This document shows, piece after piece, positions 1 to 7,844 of a stretch of 24,038 nt of DNA. The notes beneath the pieces are model-generated. The model was not told the DNA's origin. It did no database searches and was given only the letters and a program-made list of their open reading frames with translations. Source of the stretch: CAZKTS01 sp964555735 (GTDB lineage Bacteria > Actinomycetota > Acidimicrobiia > IMCC26256 > PALSA-555); contig CAZKTS010000061.1 of assembly GCA_964555735.1 (NCBI GenBank), positions 1 to 24,038 on the forward strand, given 5' to 3'. Each line of letters begins with the position of its first letter. Within the stretch, counting starts at the first letter, position 1. A program made the position numbers and the translations under genes.

Positions 1-270
1 GACCTCGCCACGCTCGACTACGTGCGCCACCTGCTCGGCGACGAAGAAGTCGAACGCCGCAGCATCAGCAGCGACACGAACAGGCACCGCAGCTACAGCA
101 GCGGCACCCACGACACGCCCTTGACGCCCGCCCACGTCATCCGCCAAGCGCCACCGGGCCAAGCACTCCTCATCAGCGGAACGCTCCCCGCGGCCCAGCT
201 CACCGCACGGCCCTACTACCTCGACCGACGACTCTCACGACGCTCCACGACGGTGGACCCCCGCCGATGA
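1..270 (+). CDS. T4SS coupling protein (TraG/TraD/VirD4-like), C-terminal fragment cut by window start
   Basis: An open frame runs from base 1 to a TGA at 268-270, giving about 89 residues; the 5' part lies outside the window. The order of motifs fits the C-terminal tail of actinobacterial TraG/TraD-type conjugation coupling ATPases: a segment ending in LLGDEEVERRS, a Ser/Thr-rich stretch, then PPGQALLISGTLPAAQLTARPYY, whose 'PPG-ALL-YG-LPPA-LR-RPY' pattern closes the TraM-recognition/ATPase region of this family. These proteins bring relaxosome-bound DNA to a type IV secretion channel at the inner membrane. The ATPase core is not in the window, so whether the gene is intact cannot be judged. 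It is followed by a strong hairpin at 302-330 and suggests that the element is conjugative. Confidence 0.6.
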   Translation, partial: DLATLDYVRHLLGDEEVERRSISSDTNRHRSYSSGTHDTPLTPAHVIRQAPPGQALLISGTLPAAQLTARPYYLDRRLSRRSTTVDPRR

Positions 271-301
271 GAAGCAGCTCCCTCGAGGACTCCCCGCCAA
301 C

Positions 302-330
302 GCGGGTTCCGCCCGAAGGGCGGAACCCGC
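302..330. terminator. Perfect 13-bp inverted repeat, terminator-like hairpin
   Basis: Arms at 302-314 and 318-330 are exact reverse complements around a GAA loop (gcgggttccgccc / gggcggaacccgc). The hairpin lies 32 bp after the coupling-protein stop codon and upstream of the defence operon, so it probably ends the conjugation transcript. There is no T-tract, which is common for actinobacterial terminators. Confidence 0.65.
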
Positions 331-377
331 ACTTGTGCATCATGTGGTCTTCGGGAATGCACGCCGGTGGAGGGGCG

Positions 378-443
378 ATGGACGCGTGGCGAAGCGAGGT
401 GCAAGAGCTATTGCCTGCAACGTGCCACGCTATGAAATCATGA
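378..443 (+). CDS. Short upstream ORF (21 aa) overlapping the methyltransferase start
   Basis: ATG at 378 is preceded by GGAGG at 369-373 (spacing 4). The frame encodes MDAWRSEVQELLPATCHAMKS and stops at TGA 441-443. That stop overlaps an in-frame ATG of the methyltransferase at 440-442 (sequence ATGA), the arrangement expected for translational coupling. It may be a leader peptide setting methyltransferase output, a small protein of the system, or a chance ORF. The good ribosome site and the ATGA junction argue against chance; the short length means coding potential cannot be judged from one sequence. Confidence 0.4.
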   Translation: MDAWRSEVQELLPATCHAMKS

Positions 444-2404
444 AGGAGGAACTGTCTCCTGGCGGCGCCCTGGATCGTGTGGATCCGTCGATGCCCACGC
501 TGCTGGAGAGCGCGTTTCCGTACCGCGAGCTGTCGCTGGTCAACCGCGCTGATCGGAGAGTGCGTGATTCGGCATACGGAGCCCATCGGTGGTGGGCACG
601 TAGACCACCCGCCCTGCTGCGCGCCGCGCTCCTGGCGGCCGCGCTCCCTGCCGACCATTCGGTCTCATCGTTCTGGGAGAGTTTCGGTCAAGCCCGTTCA
701 TTTCTCGACGGCTGGCACGTGCATGATCCGTTCGTCGGCGGTGGATCGACGTTGGTCGAGGCGGCACGCCTGGGTGCCAGTGTTTCGGGCGGGGACGTAG
801 ACCCGCTTGCGGTCCGGATCGTCCGCTACGAGCTGGATCCAGCTGGTGCGCGAGATATTCGTGACTCTGGCGACGCTCTGCTGGAACACCTCAGGGTGAG
901 GTTCGGTCACCTCTACCCCTCGTCGTCCGATGAGCGAACTCCGCTGCACTACTTCTGGCTTCACGAGGTGACCTGTCCGGAGTGCAGTTGCTCGGGTCTG
1001 CTGTATCGCGATCTTGTTCTGGCGCGAGATCGGGGCAGCGTCGGTGCAGTCGTCCGCGATCACGCCATGTCGGTGTTCTGTCCGGAGGGCTTGTCGGTGC
1101 ATCACCTCGAATCTGCCGACCGGCGCGAACTTCGCATTCGAGGGAGACGGTGGCCGCTGAACGCGGGCACGTACGCGAACGGTCGATACACGTGTCCGAG
1201 CTGCGGAGTTGCCTCGACTCACGCCGCGCTGAAGACCGGGTCGGCGCCTCGCCGGCTTGTCGCGGTCGAGGAGACAGTCGATGGCGGCTACAGACGCATT
1301 CGGCGAGCGCTGGCTATCGACTCGGGTGCGACAACGAGAGGAGCTACGTGGCTGGGTGAGCACCGCAACGAGCTCAAGCTTCCACAGGGCGTGTTATCCG
1401 AAAGCCGGAAGGATGCTCGCCCGCGCAGCTTTGGTTTTGACACCCCGACTGACCTGTTTACGGACCGCCAGCTCGCCGTCTTCGGAACTGCGTTCGCATG
1501 GCTCGACGAATCAAACCTGGACGAGTCCGTGGATGCGGGACTTCGGCTCGCACTGTCGAACGCACTCGGCACTAACAACAAGCTCTGTGGTTGGGCGACC
1601 GACTATGGCCGCCTTGCCCCGCTGTTCAGCGTGCGCGGCTATTCGCTACCCGCGCTGCCCGTCGAGTTGAATCCCCTTCATCCCGACGCTGGTCGTGGCA
1701 CGATCCACAACTGCATCGAGCGCGTGGCGCGCGTAGCTGACTCGACTGGTCACCGGAATGTGTGGGTCGGCGACTCTCGTCCACAGCGTCGCCGTATGAC
1801 GTGGTCGATCAGTGCGTCAACGGAGAACGTTCAGTGCAGGCCAGCGCAGACAGCGCCAAGTGGCGCTGCACCTTTGGCGGACGTGTGCGTCTTCGATCCG
1901 CCCTACTTCGACTACATCCCGTACGACGAACTCTCCGAGTTCTTCCGAGCGTGGCATCAGCTTGATCGGCTTGATGGCGACCTTCCAACCAAGACGACGG
2001 ACGGTGACGCTTTCGGGATTGAGCTGGCGACTGCATTCCGTGCTGCACTTGCCGGTCTTAAACCTGGTCGTTTGTTGGCGTTCACCTACCACTCGACGAA
2101 TCCAGACGCGTGGACTGCGGTCGCAACTGCGATCGATGAAGCCAAGCTTCGAATCACGGCGCTTTGGCCTGTTCTCAGTGATGGGCACATGGGTCATCAC
2201 AGCTCCCCCGGCAACTGCGAGTGGGACTTGCTAGTTGTCTGCCGCCGGGTAACTGAGACCGTTCCCACCCCATGCCCCATCCGGCCGGAACACTGGTCTG
2301 CGGGTGTTCAACCGCTGAGCATTGGCGAAGCGGACGATCTGAGCATGAGACTCGCGATCGAGATCGCCTCATCGCGATTCGGCCGGGCGGCAAAGGGATT
2401 CTGA
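440..2404 (+). CDS. DUF1156-like DNA (adenine-N6) methyltransferase
   Basis: About 654 aa. The N-terminal HRWWARRP (residues 49-56) is the hallmark of the DUF1156/'WWARRP' methylase group. A SAM-binding motif DPFVGGGST follows at 96-104 and the catalytic DPPYFDY at 486-492; DPPY is typical of amino-methyltransferases acting on adenine N6 or cytosine N4. Between them sits an inserted zinc-ribbon-like region with CPEC (179-182) and CPSC (252-255). It presumably methylates host DNA to mark it as self. The start at 440 is chosen because it overlaps the stop of the 21-aa ORF (ATGA); ATG 491, just before the conserved MPTLLESAFPYRE segment, is the main alternative, and ATG 335 has no ribosome site. 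The next gene starts 1 bp after the stop, so it heads a four-gene operon. Target specificity cannot be predicted. Confidence 0.85.
   Translation: MKEELSPGGALDRVDPSMPTLLESAFPYRELSLVNRADRRVRDSAYGAHRWWARRPPALLRAALLAAALPADHSVSSFWESFGQARSFLDGWHVHDPFVGGGSTLVEAARLGASVSGGDVDPLAVRIVRYELDPAGARDIRDSGDALLEHLRVRFGHLYPSSSDERTPLHYFWLHEVTCPECSCSGLLYRDLVLARDRGSVGAVVRDHAMSVFCPEGLSVHHLESADRRELRIRGRRWPLNAGTYANGRYTCPSCGVASTHAALKTGSAPRRLVAVEETVDGGYRRIRRALAIDSGATTRGATWLGEHRNELKLPQGVLSESRKDARPRSFGFDTPTDLFTDRQLAVFGTAFAWLDESNLDESVDAGLRLALSNALGTNNKLCGWATDYGRLAPLFSVRGYSLPALPVELNPLHPDAGRGTIHNCIERVARVADSTGHRNVWVGDSRPQRRRMTWSISASTENVQCRPAQTAPSGAAPLADVCVFDPPYFDYIPYDELSEFFRAWHQLDRLDGDLPTKTTDGDAFGIELATAFRAALAGLKPGRLLAFTYHSTNPDAWTAVATAIDEAKLRITALWPVLSDGHMGHHSSPGNCEWDLLVVCRRVTETVPTPCPIRPEHWSAGVQPLSIGEADDLSMRLAIEIASSRFGRAAKGF
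444..460 (+). promoter_or_regulatory. Small hairpin covering a Shine-Dalgarno-like AAGGAGGA inside the methyltransferase 5' end
   Basis: A strong SD-like AAGGAGGA (443-450) lies just after the ATG at 440. Its AGGAG (444-448) can pair with CTCCT (456-460) across a 7-base loop. The only in-frame starts downstream (GTG 479, ATG 491) are too far to use it directly, so the element may pause ribosomes or modulate the coupled start. The stem is only 5 bp and the functional reading is speculative. Confidence 0.25.
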
Positions 2405-2405
2405 A

Positions 2406-3743
2406 ATGAACGCTGACGAGCGTACGCAACTCATCGAGGCGCGCCAGCAAGCGGCGCGTCGCCCACCTGAGCGTCTCTGGGTGCGGGACCGATGGGAAGA
2501 GTTCGACGTACTGCAAGTTCCCGTTGAAGCTCTGGCGCTCAACATCGATAACCGACGATTCGCAGCTGAGCGAACGTGGGCTGAGGAGAAGCTCGGGCGA
2601 GCACTCGATCCTGAGAACGACCCGCGCGACGAGGAGATTGTGGAATCCATTCTCCTCGATACGGCGCTCTCGTTTGATGGCGACCGTCTCGACGCGAAGC
2701 CAAGCAAGGACTTCGACGCCCTTCGGCGCGATTGGCTTCGGCGGCAGCAGGAGTCGCCGTTGTGGATCCGGCCGGACGGAACCGTGCGCAACGGCAACCG
2801 TCGTCTGGCGATGCTCAGGCGGATGCAGCGCGAGGAGGGAATCGAGGGGTTCGAGTACGTCGATGTCGTCGTCCTGAAGGAGGACGAGGTCGATGAGGTA
2901 GCGCTCTTCGATATGGAGCAGCGTGAGCAGCTAACCGAGAACCTGAAGGTTCGCTACACAGACATCAACCTCCTGTTAGCGATCCGTGCGGCAGCGGAGT
3001 CTCGCGGTATCGATTGGTATGACGCCGACGACATTGAGCGCGTAGCCGGTGAACTCCAGAATGTCGTAGGGAACAGCAAGCAATATGCCGTCGTTCAATT
3101 GAACGCGATTCGCTACATGGACGCGTACCTCGAGAGTTCTGATCACGAGGGCCAATATCACAAGTTGCTCCGACAGATCGAACGGTTCCGTGACGTTGGC
3201 AAGGTCATGACGACGCTCGAGCGCGACTACGAGGATGAAATCCCCGGCATGTTGCGTGTGCTCTTTGCTGCAATCCGTGCCGGTAGCCCTCACGGTGACA
3301 TCCGGACGCTTCGGAATGTCTTCCTGCAGGATCGAGACCGCTATCGGCGGCTGCTGGAAGAGGTCGACGGTATCGAGGACGACTGGGAGCAAGGGGGTGG
3401 GTCCGAGGACCTCAGTGAGCCTGATCTCGTCGATCTCGTCCCGGCAGTGGATGATTCCGACGACGATGATGATGAGCTCGAGGATCCGCCGGGTCCAAAT
3501 ATTCCGAGCTATCCGGGGAGCGACATCCGCGACGCCATTGACAATGCGATCGACGGCTACAGCGCGCTGATGACCGACGACGTCGAGAAGACACTTCGCC
3601 AGGTCTTGAACAGACTTGAGGTGCTGAGCGACGAAGGCGGGATTCTTGAGCAGGCGCTTGCCGGTGAACACGCGGCGCGCGTTCGGGAGGCGCTGGGTGA
3701 GATCCTGGCGTGGACCGAGCGACATCGATCGCTTCTCGACTGA
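2406..3743 (+). CDS. ParB-like (ParB/sulfiredoxin fold) protein of the defence operon
   Basis: 445 aa. The ATG lies 1 bp after the methyltransferase stop and has AAAGGGA seven bases upstream. Residues about 35-55 (VPVEALALNIDNRRF) and NGNRRLAML at 129-137 match the ParB/Srx fold, where a G-x-x-R-type motif binds nucleotide or phosphate. An acidic run (DDSDDDDDELED, 349-360) separates this from a helical C-terminal part (about 372-445) that could mediate assembly. No helix-turn-helix of a chromosome-partition ParB is evident and there is no ParA partner, so a partition role is unlikely. Its place between a DNA methyltransferase and an SNF2 helicase suggests a DNA-recognition, nucleotide-sensing or nicking subunit of a modification/restriction complex; that role is inference. 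Confidence 0.75.
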   Translation: MNADERTQLIEARQQAARRPPERLWVRDRWEEFDVLQVPVEALALNIDNRRFAAERTWAEEKLGRALDPENDPRDEEIVESILLDTALSFDGDRLDAKPSKDFDALRRDWLRRQQESPLWIRPDGTVRNGNRRLAMLRRMQREEGIEGFEYVDVVVLKEDEVDEVALFDMEQREQLTENLKVRYTDINLLLAIRAAAESRGIDWYDADDIERVAGELQNVVGNSKQYAVVQLNAIRYMDAYLESSDHEGQYHKLLRQIERFRDVGKVMTTLERDYEDEIPGMLRVLFAAIRAGSPHGDIRTLRNVFLQDRDRYRRLLEEVDGIEDDWEQGGGSEDLSEPDLVDLVPAVDDSDDDDDELEDPPGPNIPSYPGSDIRDAIDNAIDGYSALMTDDVEKTLRQVLNRLEVLSDEGGILEQALAGEHAARVREALGEILAWTERHRSLLD

Positions 3744-3758
3744 TTAGCAGCGGGCGGG

Positions 3759-5714
3759 ATGACCAACGCAACGGTTGCAGTCGATGGCGATTGCGTCCTG
3801 GTAACCGGATCCGAAGCTCTAGAGGCGCGAAAGGCGCGCCTCTTCTTTCGGTCCGTCCTTGGCGCGGTAGCAATCGAATCCGGGTGGCGCTGCCCGCGAC
3901 GAGGCCGTTCCTTGTCGTCGCTGGTGCTCCGCATCAACGGATTTCTTGAGGACGAGGGCGTTGAGGTCACGCGAGAAGGATTTGCCAATCTCGAGGTGGA
4001 GCGTGCCATCGAGCGCCGGCGGAGTTTCGATCGCACGAGGCGATCTGCCACGCAGTGGAAGAACGGCGAGTCCGTTGTCGACCGCGATGCGGTCTTGGCG
4101 AGCATTCGAGAGTTTGGTTGGTCGAGCGAAAGGGCGCTCCAGGCACACCAGATCGATGGAGTGCTCCACGCGTTAGCAGCGGCCAACGCGGCGAACTTCT
4201 CAGTGCCTGGCGCGGGAAAGACCGTCATCGCCCTCGCGACGGCGGCTGCGCATCTTGCTGCAGGAACTATCGATGTCGTGGTTGTGGTGGGTCCGTTGGC
4301 TTGCTTCCGTCCTTGGGAGAACGAGGCCGGGGCGGCATTGCCTGGCGTGCTTCGCCCGCGTCGTGTGCGTGGTTCGGCAGCAAGCCGCCGGACGCTGTAC
4401 GAGTCTGCACGCCCACGCGACTTGCTGCTCTTGAGCTATGCGACGGCGGCCGCCGACCGAGCAGCTCTCGCTGATCTCTGTGGAGACCTAAGCGTCATGC
4501 TGGTCGTCGATGAATCGCATCGTATTAAGCGATTTCGAGGCGGCGTGTGGGCGCCTGCGCTAATGCGGATCGCCGAGAACGCTCGAGTGCGGATGATCCT
4601 CTCTGGTACTCCGATGCCTCAGAGTGGCCGCGATCTTTACAGCCAACTGAATGTCTTGTGGCCGAATCGGCAGCTGACGGGCGCGCCTGATTCATTCGCG
4701 GCTCGCGTTGATCGGCAGTTCAGAGCGGTACTTCGTGACGTGGCTCCGTTTGTCGCGCGTACTCCGAAGGAAGCGCTCGGCTTACCGCCGTATGAGGTTC
4801 TCCGGCACGACGTCGACATGAATCCGATCCAGGCTGAGGTCTATGAACTGATCGTCAACCACTTTCGTCGGCGCCTCGAGGATGCCGAGTCATGGACTGA
4901 AAAGCTGGATGCACTTCGTCGGGGACGACCGATCCGCTTGATTCAGGCAGCTTCGAATCCAGCGCTCTTCAATCGGGACGACTCGCAGTACCGCGTCCCG
5001 AGGATCGAGACCCCCAATCCCACGCTTATGGACCGTCTCTCCTCGTACGAGGGGCGAGAGCGGCCTGCCAAGCACGAACTGGGGCTTGAACTTGTTTCGG
5101 ACGTCGTTCGTGCCGGAGGAAAGGCCGTCTGCTGGTCGAACTTCCTCATCAATCTGGATCAGTTTTCCCGTCTGATCCGTGAGCGACTCGATGTTCCTTG
5201 TTTCCAGGTGGATGGCCGAGTTCCGACCGATGACGAGGCGATGGACGACACCCCTACCCGCGGCCGAGAAAACCCCACGGATCTAGACAGCCGAGAGAGG
5301 ATCATCAGTCGCTTCCTCCAAGGATCGGGCCCAGCGGTGCTGGTCACGAACCCTGCCTCCTGTTCCGAGTCCATCTCGCTTCACATGAGTTGCCACACAG
5401 CGATCTATCTGGACCGAACCTACGACTGCGCGCAGTTCCTGCAATCGATTGATCGCATCCACCGGCTCGGGCTGCCGTCGGATGCGCGCGTCCGGATCCA
5501 CGTTGTACGCGCCCTCAATGACGGGAAGCCAGCGATTGACCACCTTGTGGACGCTTCGCTCTTGAGCAAGGAAGCCGACATGCGTCAACTTCTGGACGGT
5601 GCCGCTCTGCGGCCTCTCGCCGAAGGCGATGATGCGGCGGAGGTGGCTGAGGGGGATGGCCAGGACCTGAACGCGGTCTTGAGGTACCTCCTCGGGGAGG
5701 ATCCCAGGGTGTGA
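3759..5714 (+). CDS. SNF2-type (SF2) DEAD/DEAH helicase/translocase
   Basis: 651 aa. Domain order: an N-terminal region of about 125 residues without a recognised motif, then an SF2 ATPase. Walker A is SVPGAGKT (148-155), Walker B is DESH (251-254), motif III is SGTP (282-285), and motif VI is QSIDRIHRLG (562-571), the SNF2-type Q-x-x-DR-x-HR-x-G. These motifs support ATP-driven translocation on double-stranded DNA. The gene begins 15 bp after the ParB-like gene and ends 1 bp before the next start, so it is in the same operon. In restriction and phage-defence systems such motors scan or remodel DNA for a nuclease; here the partner would be the DUF3883 protein downstream. All key ATPase motifs look intact, so the gene is probably functional. 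Confidence 0.88.
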   Translation: MTNATVAVDGDCVLVTGSEALEARKARLFFRSVLGAVAIESGWRCPRRGRSLSSLVLRINGFLEDEGVEVTREGFANLEVERAIERRRSFDRTRRSATQWKNGESVVDRDAVLASIREFGWSSERALQAHQIDGVLHALAAANAANFSVPGAGKTVIALATAAAHLAAGTIDVVVVVGPLACFRPWENEAGAALPGVLRPRRVRGSAASRRTLYESARPRDLLLLSYATAAADRAALADLCGDLSVMLVVDESHRIKRFRGGVWAPALMRIAENARVRMILSGTPMPQSGRDLYSQLNVLWPNRQLTGAPDSFAARVDRQFRAVLRDVAPFVARTPKEALGLPPYEVLRHDVDMNPIQAEVYELIVNHFRRRLEDAESWTEKLDALRRGRPIRLIQAASNPALFNRDDSQYRVPRIETPNPTLMDRLSSYEGRERPAKHELGLELVSDVVRAGGKAVCWSNFLINLDQFSRLIRERLDVPCFQVDGRVPTDDEAMDDTPTRGRENPTDLDSRERIISRFLQGSGPAVLVTNPASCSESISLHMSCHTAIYLDRTYDCAQFLQSIDRIHRLGLPSDARVRIHVVRALNDGKPAIDHLVDASLLSKEADMRQLLDGAALRPLAEGDDAAEVAEGDGQDLNAVLRYLLGEDPRV

Positions 5715-5715
5715 C

Positions 5716-6675
5716 GTGGCTGTCTCGTCGACCTGGCTGACTGCATCTCGTGTTCGACGCCTTCCGGCAGTGCTCGCGGTCATCCCCGAGCGACCGCCAG
5801 GGCTTCCACACGTCGATGCGCGGCTGCCGGTATGGCGAAATTGCGGAGGTCCGATCGAGGACATCCCGCGTCTCGTGGAAACGCTTCTTCGGGCTGAGCT
5901 GATTCGGAGCGACGCGGGCCGCCTCCGGCTGACGCCCGCTGGTCGCTCCGCCGTTTCACGTCAACGCGCAGACGTGAACCGAAGGCTTGCGCTCGCGTTG
6001 ATTCGCGCGGGCCTGATGCACGATCAGGCCCGAGTGTTGCTCGACTCGTTCCCGGCGAACTCAGACGGATCGATGACATGTCGATTGGCCGATGCCCGGC
6101 GCTGTGCACCACAACTCGTCGGCTTGCTGCAGGCGTGGCCGGAAGTACGGAGAGGTTCCGACATCGCTATTCCGGCCGAACTGCTGGTGGAGTTCACGGC
6201 GGTCTGGGCTCTCATTGCACCACGACCGGACGATGGAGACGATATTCATCGTCGGTGGAAGTCAATTGGCGACAGGGCTGAGGCTTACAGCTATCAACTC
6301 GAACGACTTCTTGCCGAAAGGCCGTCCTCGGTTGTCTGGGTCGCTCAGGACGACGACAACCTTGGCTATGACATCGAGGACCGAAGCGTGGACCCACGAC
6401 GCAGGATCGAGGTGAAGGGAAGTGGCGGGCCCGATGTCCGTTTCTTCATGTCGGCCAACGAGTGGCGGAAAGCTCATGAGAATCCGAGTACCTACGAGGT
6501 GCATTTTTGGGGTGAGATCGACCTCAACCACCCTCCCGCGAATGAGTACGACCGGCTCCGAGCTAAGGGCTACCCATTCGTTTTCCGGCAATTTCCCACT
6601 CGAATCGATAGCGGTGAGCTAGCCGCGACCCCAGATCGATGGCGGGTCGTGTCAACGTCACCTCCGCGTGAGTAG
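5716..6675 (+). CDS. Winged-helix + NO VEIN/DUF3883 (PD-(D/E)xK-like) protein, putative restriction nuclease
   Basis: 319 aa from GTG 5716, 1 bp after the helicase stop, with AGGG six bases upstream. Residues about 45-80 (IPRLVETLLRAELIR...LRLTPAGRSAV) look like a winged helix. The C-terminal half matches the DUF3883/NO VEIN domain: a helix near 185-200, then GYDIED (217-222; D219), IEVKGS (231-236; E232, K234) and a conserved SANEWRKA (246-253). The D...E-x-K spacing is that of the PD-(D/E)xK nuclease fold, which DUF3883 is thought to adopt, so DNA cleavage is a reasonable inference but not shown. As the last gene of a methyltransferase-ParB-helicase operon it is the likely effector. It converges on the HEPN-like gene 81 bp away; I see no clear terminator between them. 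Confidence 0.8.
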   Translation: MAVSSTWLTASRVRRLPAVLAVIPERPPGLPHVDARLPVWRNCGGPIEDIPRLVETLLRAELIRSDAGRLRLTPAGRSAVSRQRADVNRRLALALIRAGLMHDQARVLLDSFPANSDGSMTCRLADARRCAPQLVGLLQAWPEVRRGSDIAIPAELLVEFTAVWALIAPRPDDGDDIHRRWKSIGDRAEAYSYQLERLLAERPSSVVWVAQDDDNLGYDIEDRSVDPRRRIEVKGSGGPDVRFFMSANEWRKAHENPSTYEVHFWGEIDLNHPPANEYDRLRAKGYPFVFRQFPTRIDSGELAATPDRWRVVSTSPPRE

Positions 6676-6756
6676 TAGGCGAGCGAGAGCGCCGAGCTGC
6701 AGAGTCGTTCGAACGGTCTCCATAACCTTCCATCGTCGTTTCAGCAACCGCAGGAC

Positions 6757-7830
6757 TCATGGTGATTCGACTCTCGCCCTAACCGCACCTGCGTCTATGT
6801 CGTCGACGGTCGCTGCACTGTTCGTCGCAACCCATTCGATGGCCTTGAGATAGAGGTGCGTCGCGTTCCAGGCGTGCCGCTTAGACGCATCGTCATCGGG
6901 AGCTGCGCCGGCGTGAACGATCTTGTTGCGATCTTCGAAGAGTCCGTACCGGTAGCTAGGTTCGCCAATGTGACTTCCATCGCGCGGGTCCCGCCTCGTA
7001 GTCACTATTCCGATGCCGCTGATGGTCTTCATAAAGGCAGAGCAGATACCTGGAACGTTCGCATTGATCTGTTCAACGTCGCGCCATGTGGCTGCGACCG
7101 TGTATGGACAGTCACCGCCACCTCGTCCACAGTTGCCGTGGCAGGACAGGAAGGCTCCGCGCGCAGCGATGCGCACTACCCGGTCTGCGCGCCGCTCGTC
7201 GCCGAGCAGAATCTCGATTGCGATGGCAGATAGGAGAACGCTCATTCGCCGGTTGCTCGTCAGGAGCGCCTCATCGAGCAGCTCCAGCGACAGCAGGGCG
7301 CGGTCTTGGAGCTCATTGCGCTGAGAGGGAGTTAGCAGAAGCGCATTGACCAAGTAGGAGAATCGTGCATCGTTCGCAAACGCCCTGGCGTCCTCATCGC
7401 TGAAGGTCCACGGACCCAGACTGCCGACGTTTCGCCAGCCAAGGCCAGGGAAATCTCCGAGTGCGACTGATTCGCGCCGTGCCGACATCAACTCGCCAGG
7501 AAGCCCGAACAGCTGGTTCCTGGTATCGAGCCGCGTGCGCGTCCCTTGGAATAAGCGGAGCACGGCGAGCGAAGCGGAGACCACGGCCTCGGCTTCGACT
7601 TGATCCTTTGCCATCGTTTGTGCCGTAGCGAATGTCCACTTCACCAAGTGCTCGCGCAACCAACCTTGGTACCAGTGTTCAGGGTGCGCGTTTCCTATCT
7701 CTAGGTCAGCAAGCAATGCCCCGGCAGGGCGGAATGTGACTGGTCCCACTGGCCATGCGAATGGGACCTGCAGCCCTTCGATGAGGAGTTCAAAAGGCCG
7801 TGTGGGTGGTTCGCTCTCGTCTGCAATCAC
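6757..7830 (-). CDS. HEPN-like protein with R-x4-H motif (putative ribonuclease)
   Basis: About 357 aa from GTG 7830. The open frame continues upstream to 8121, but that part only overlaps the PIN-like gene and is out of frame with its protein. The C-terminal third contains a helical segment typical of HEPN proteins (LLSAIAIEILLG) and RNKIVH, matching the R-x4-6-H catalytic motif of HEPN RNases (R301, H306). A small Cys cluster (C230, C234, C241) precedes it. HEPN RNases cleave RNA in toxin-antitoxin and abortive-infection systems. The N-terminal ~200 residues are not recognised and might be a sensor. The start lies 14 bp after the PIN-like gene's stop, so the two are probably co-transcribed. 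The motif is short and the family assignment rests on it plus the helical context, hence moderate confidence. Confidence 0.6.
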   Translation of the reverse strand: MIADESEPPTRPFELLIEGLQVPFAWPVGPVTFRPAGALLADLEIGNAHPEHWYQGWLREHLVKWTFATAQTMAKDQVEAEAVVSASLAVLRLFQGTRTRLDTRNQLFGLPGELMSARRESVALGDFPGLGWRNVGSLGPWTFSDEDARAFANDARFSYLVNALLLTPSQRNELQDRALLSLELLDEALLTSNRRMSVLLSAIAIEILLGDERRADRVVRIAARGAFLSCHGNCGRGGGDCPYTVAATWRDVEQINANVPGICSAFMKTISGIGIVTTRRDPRDGSHIGEPSYRYGLFEDRNKIVHAGAAPDDDASKRHAWNATHLYLKAIEWVATNSAATVDDIDAGAVRARVESP

Positions 7831-7844
7831 GCACGAACGTCCGG

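Noticed and set aside
2406..3743. Plasmid/chromosome partition protein ParB
   Set aside because: No partition helix-turn-helix or parS-like repeats seen, no ParA gene, and the operon partners are a methylase and a helicase.
440..6675. BREX, DISARM, Dnd/Ssp or type I restriction system
   Set aside because: PglZ, BrxC, drmA/drmB, DndCDE or HsdR/S-like signature genes are not present in the window.
6706..6715. CGTTCGAACG palindrome in the gap between the nuclease and HEPN-like genes
   Set aside because: Only 10 bp, no arm extension, no second copy seen; likely chance.
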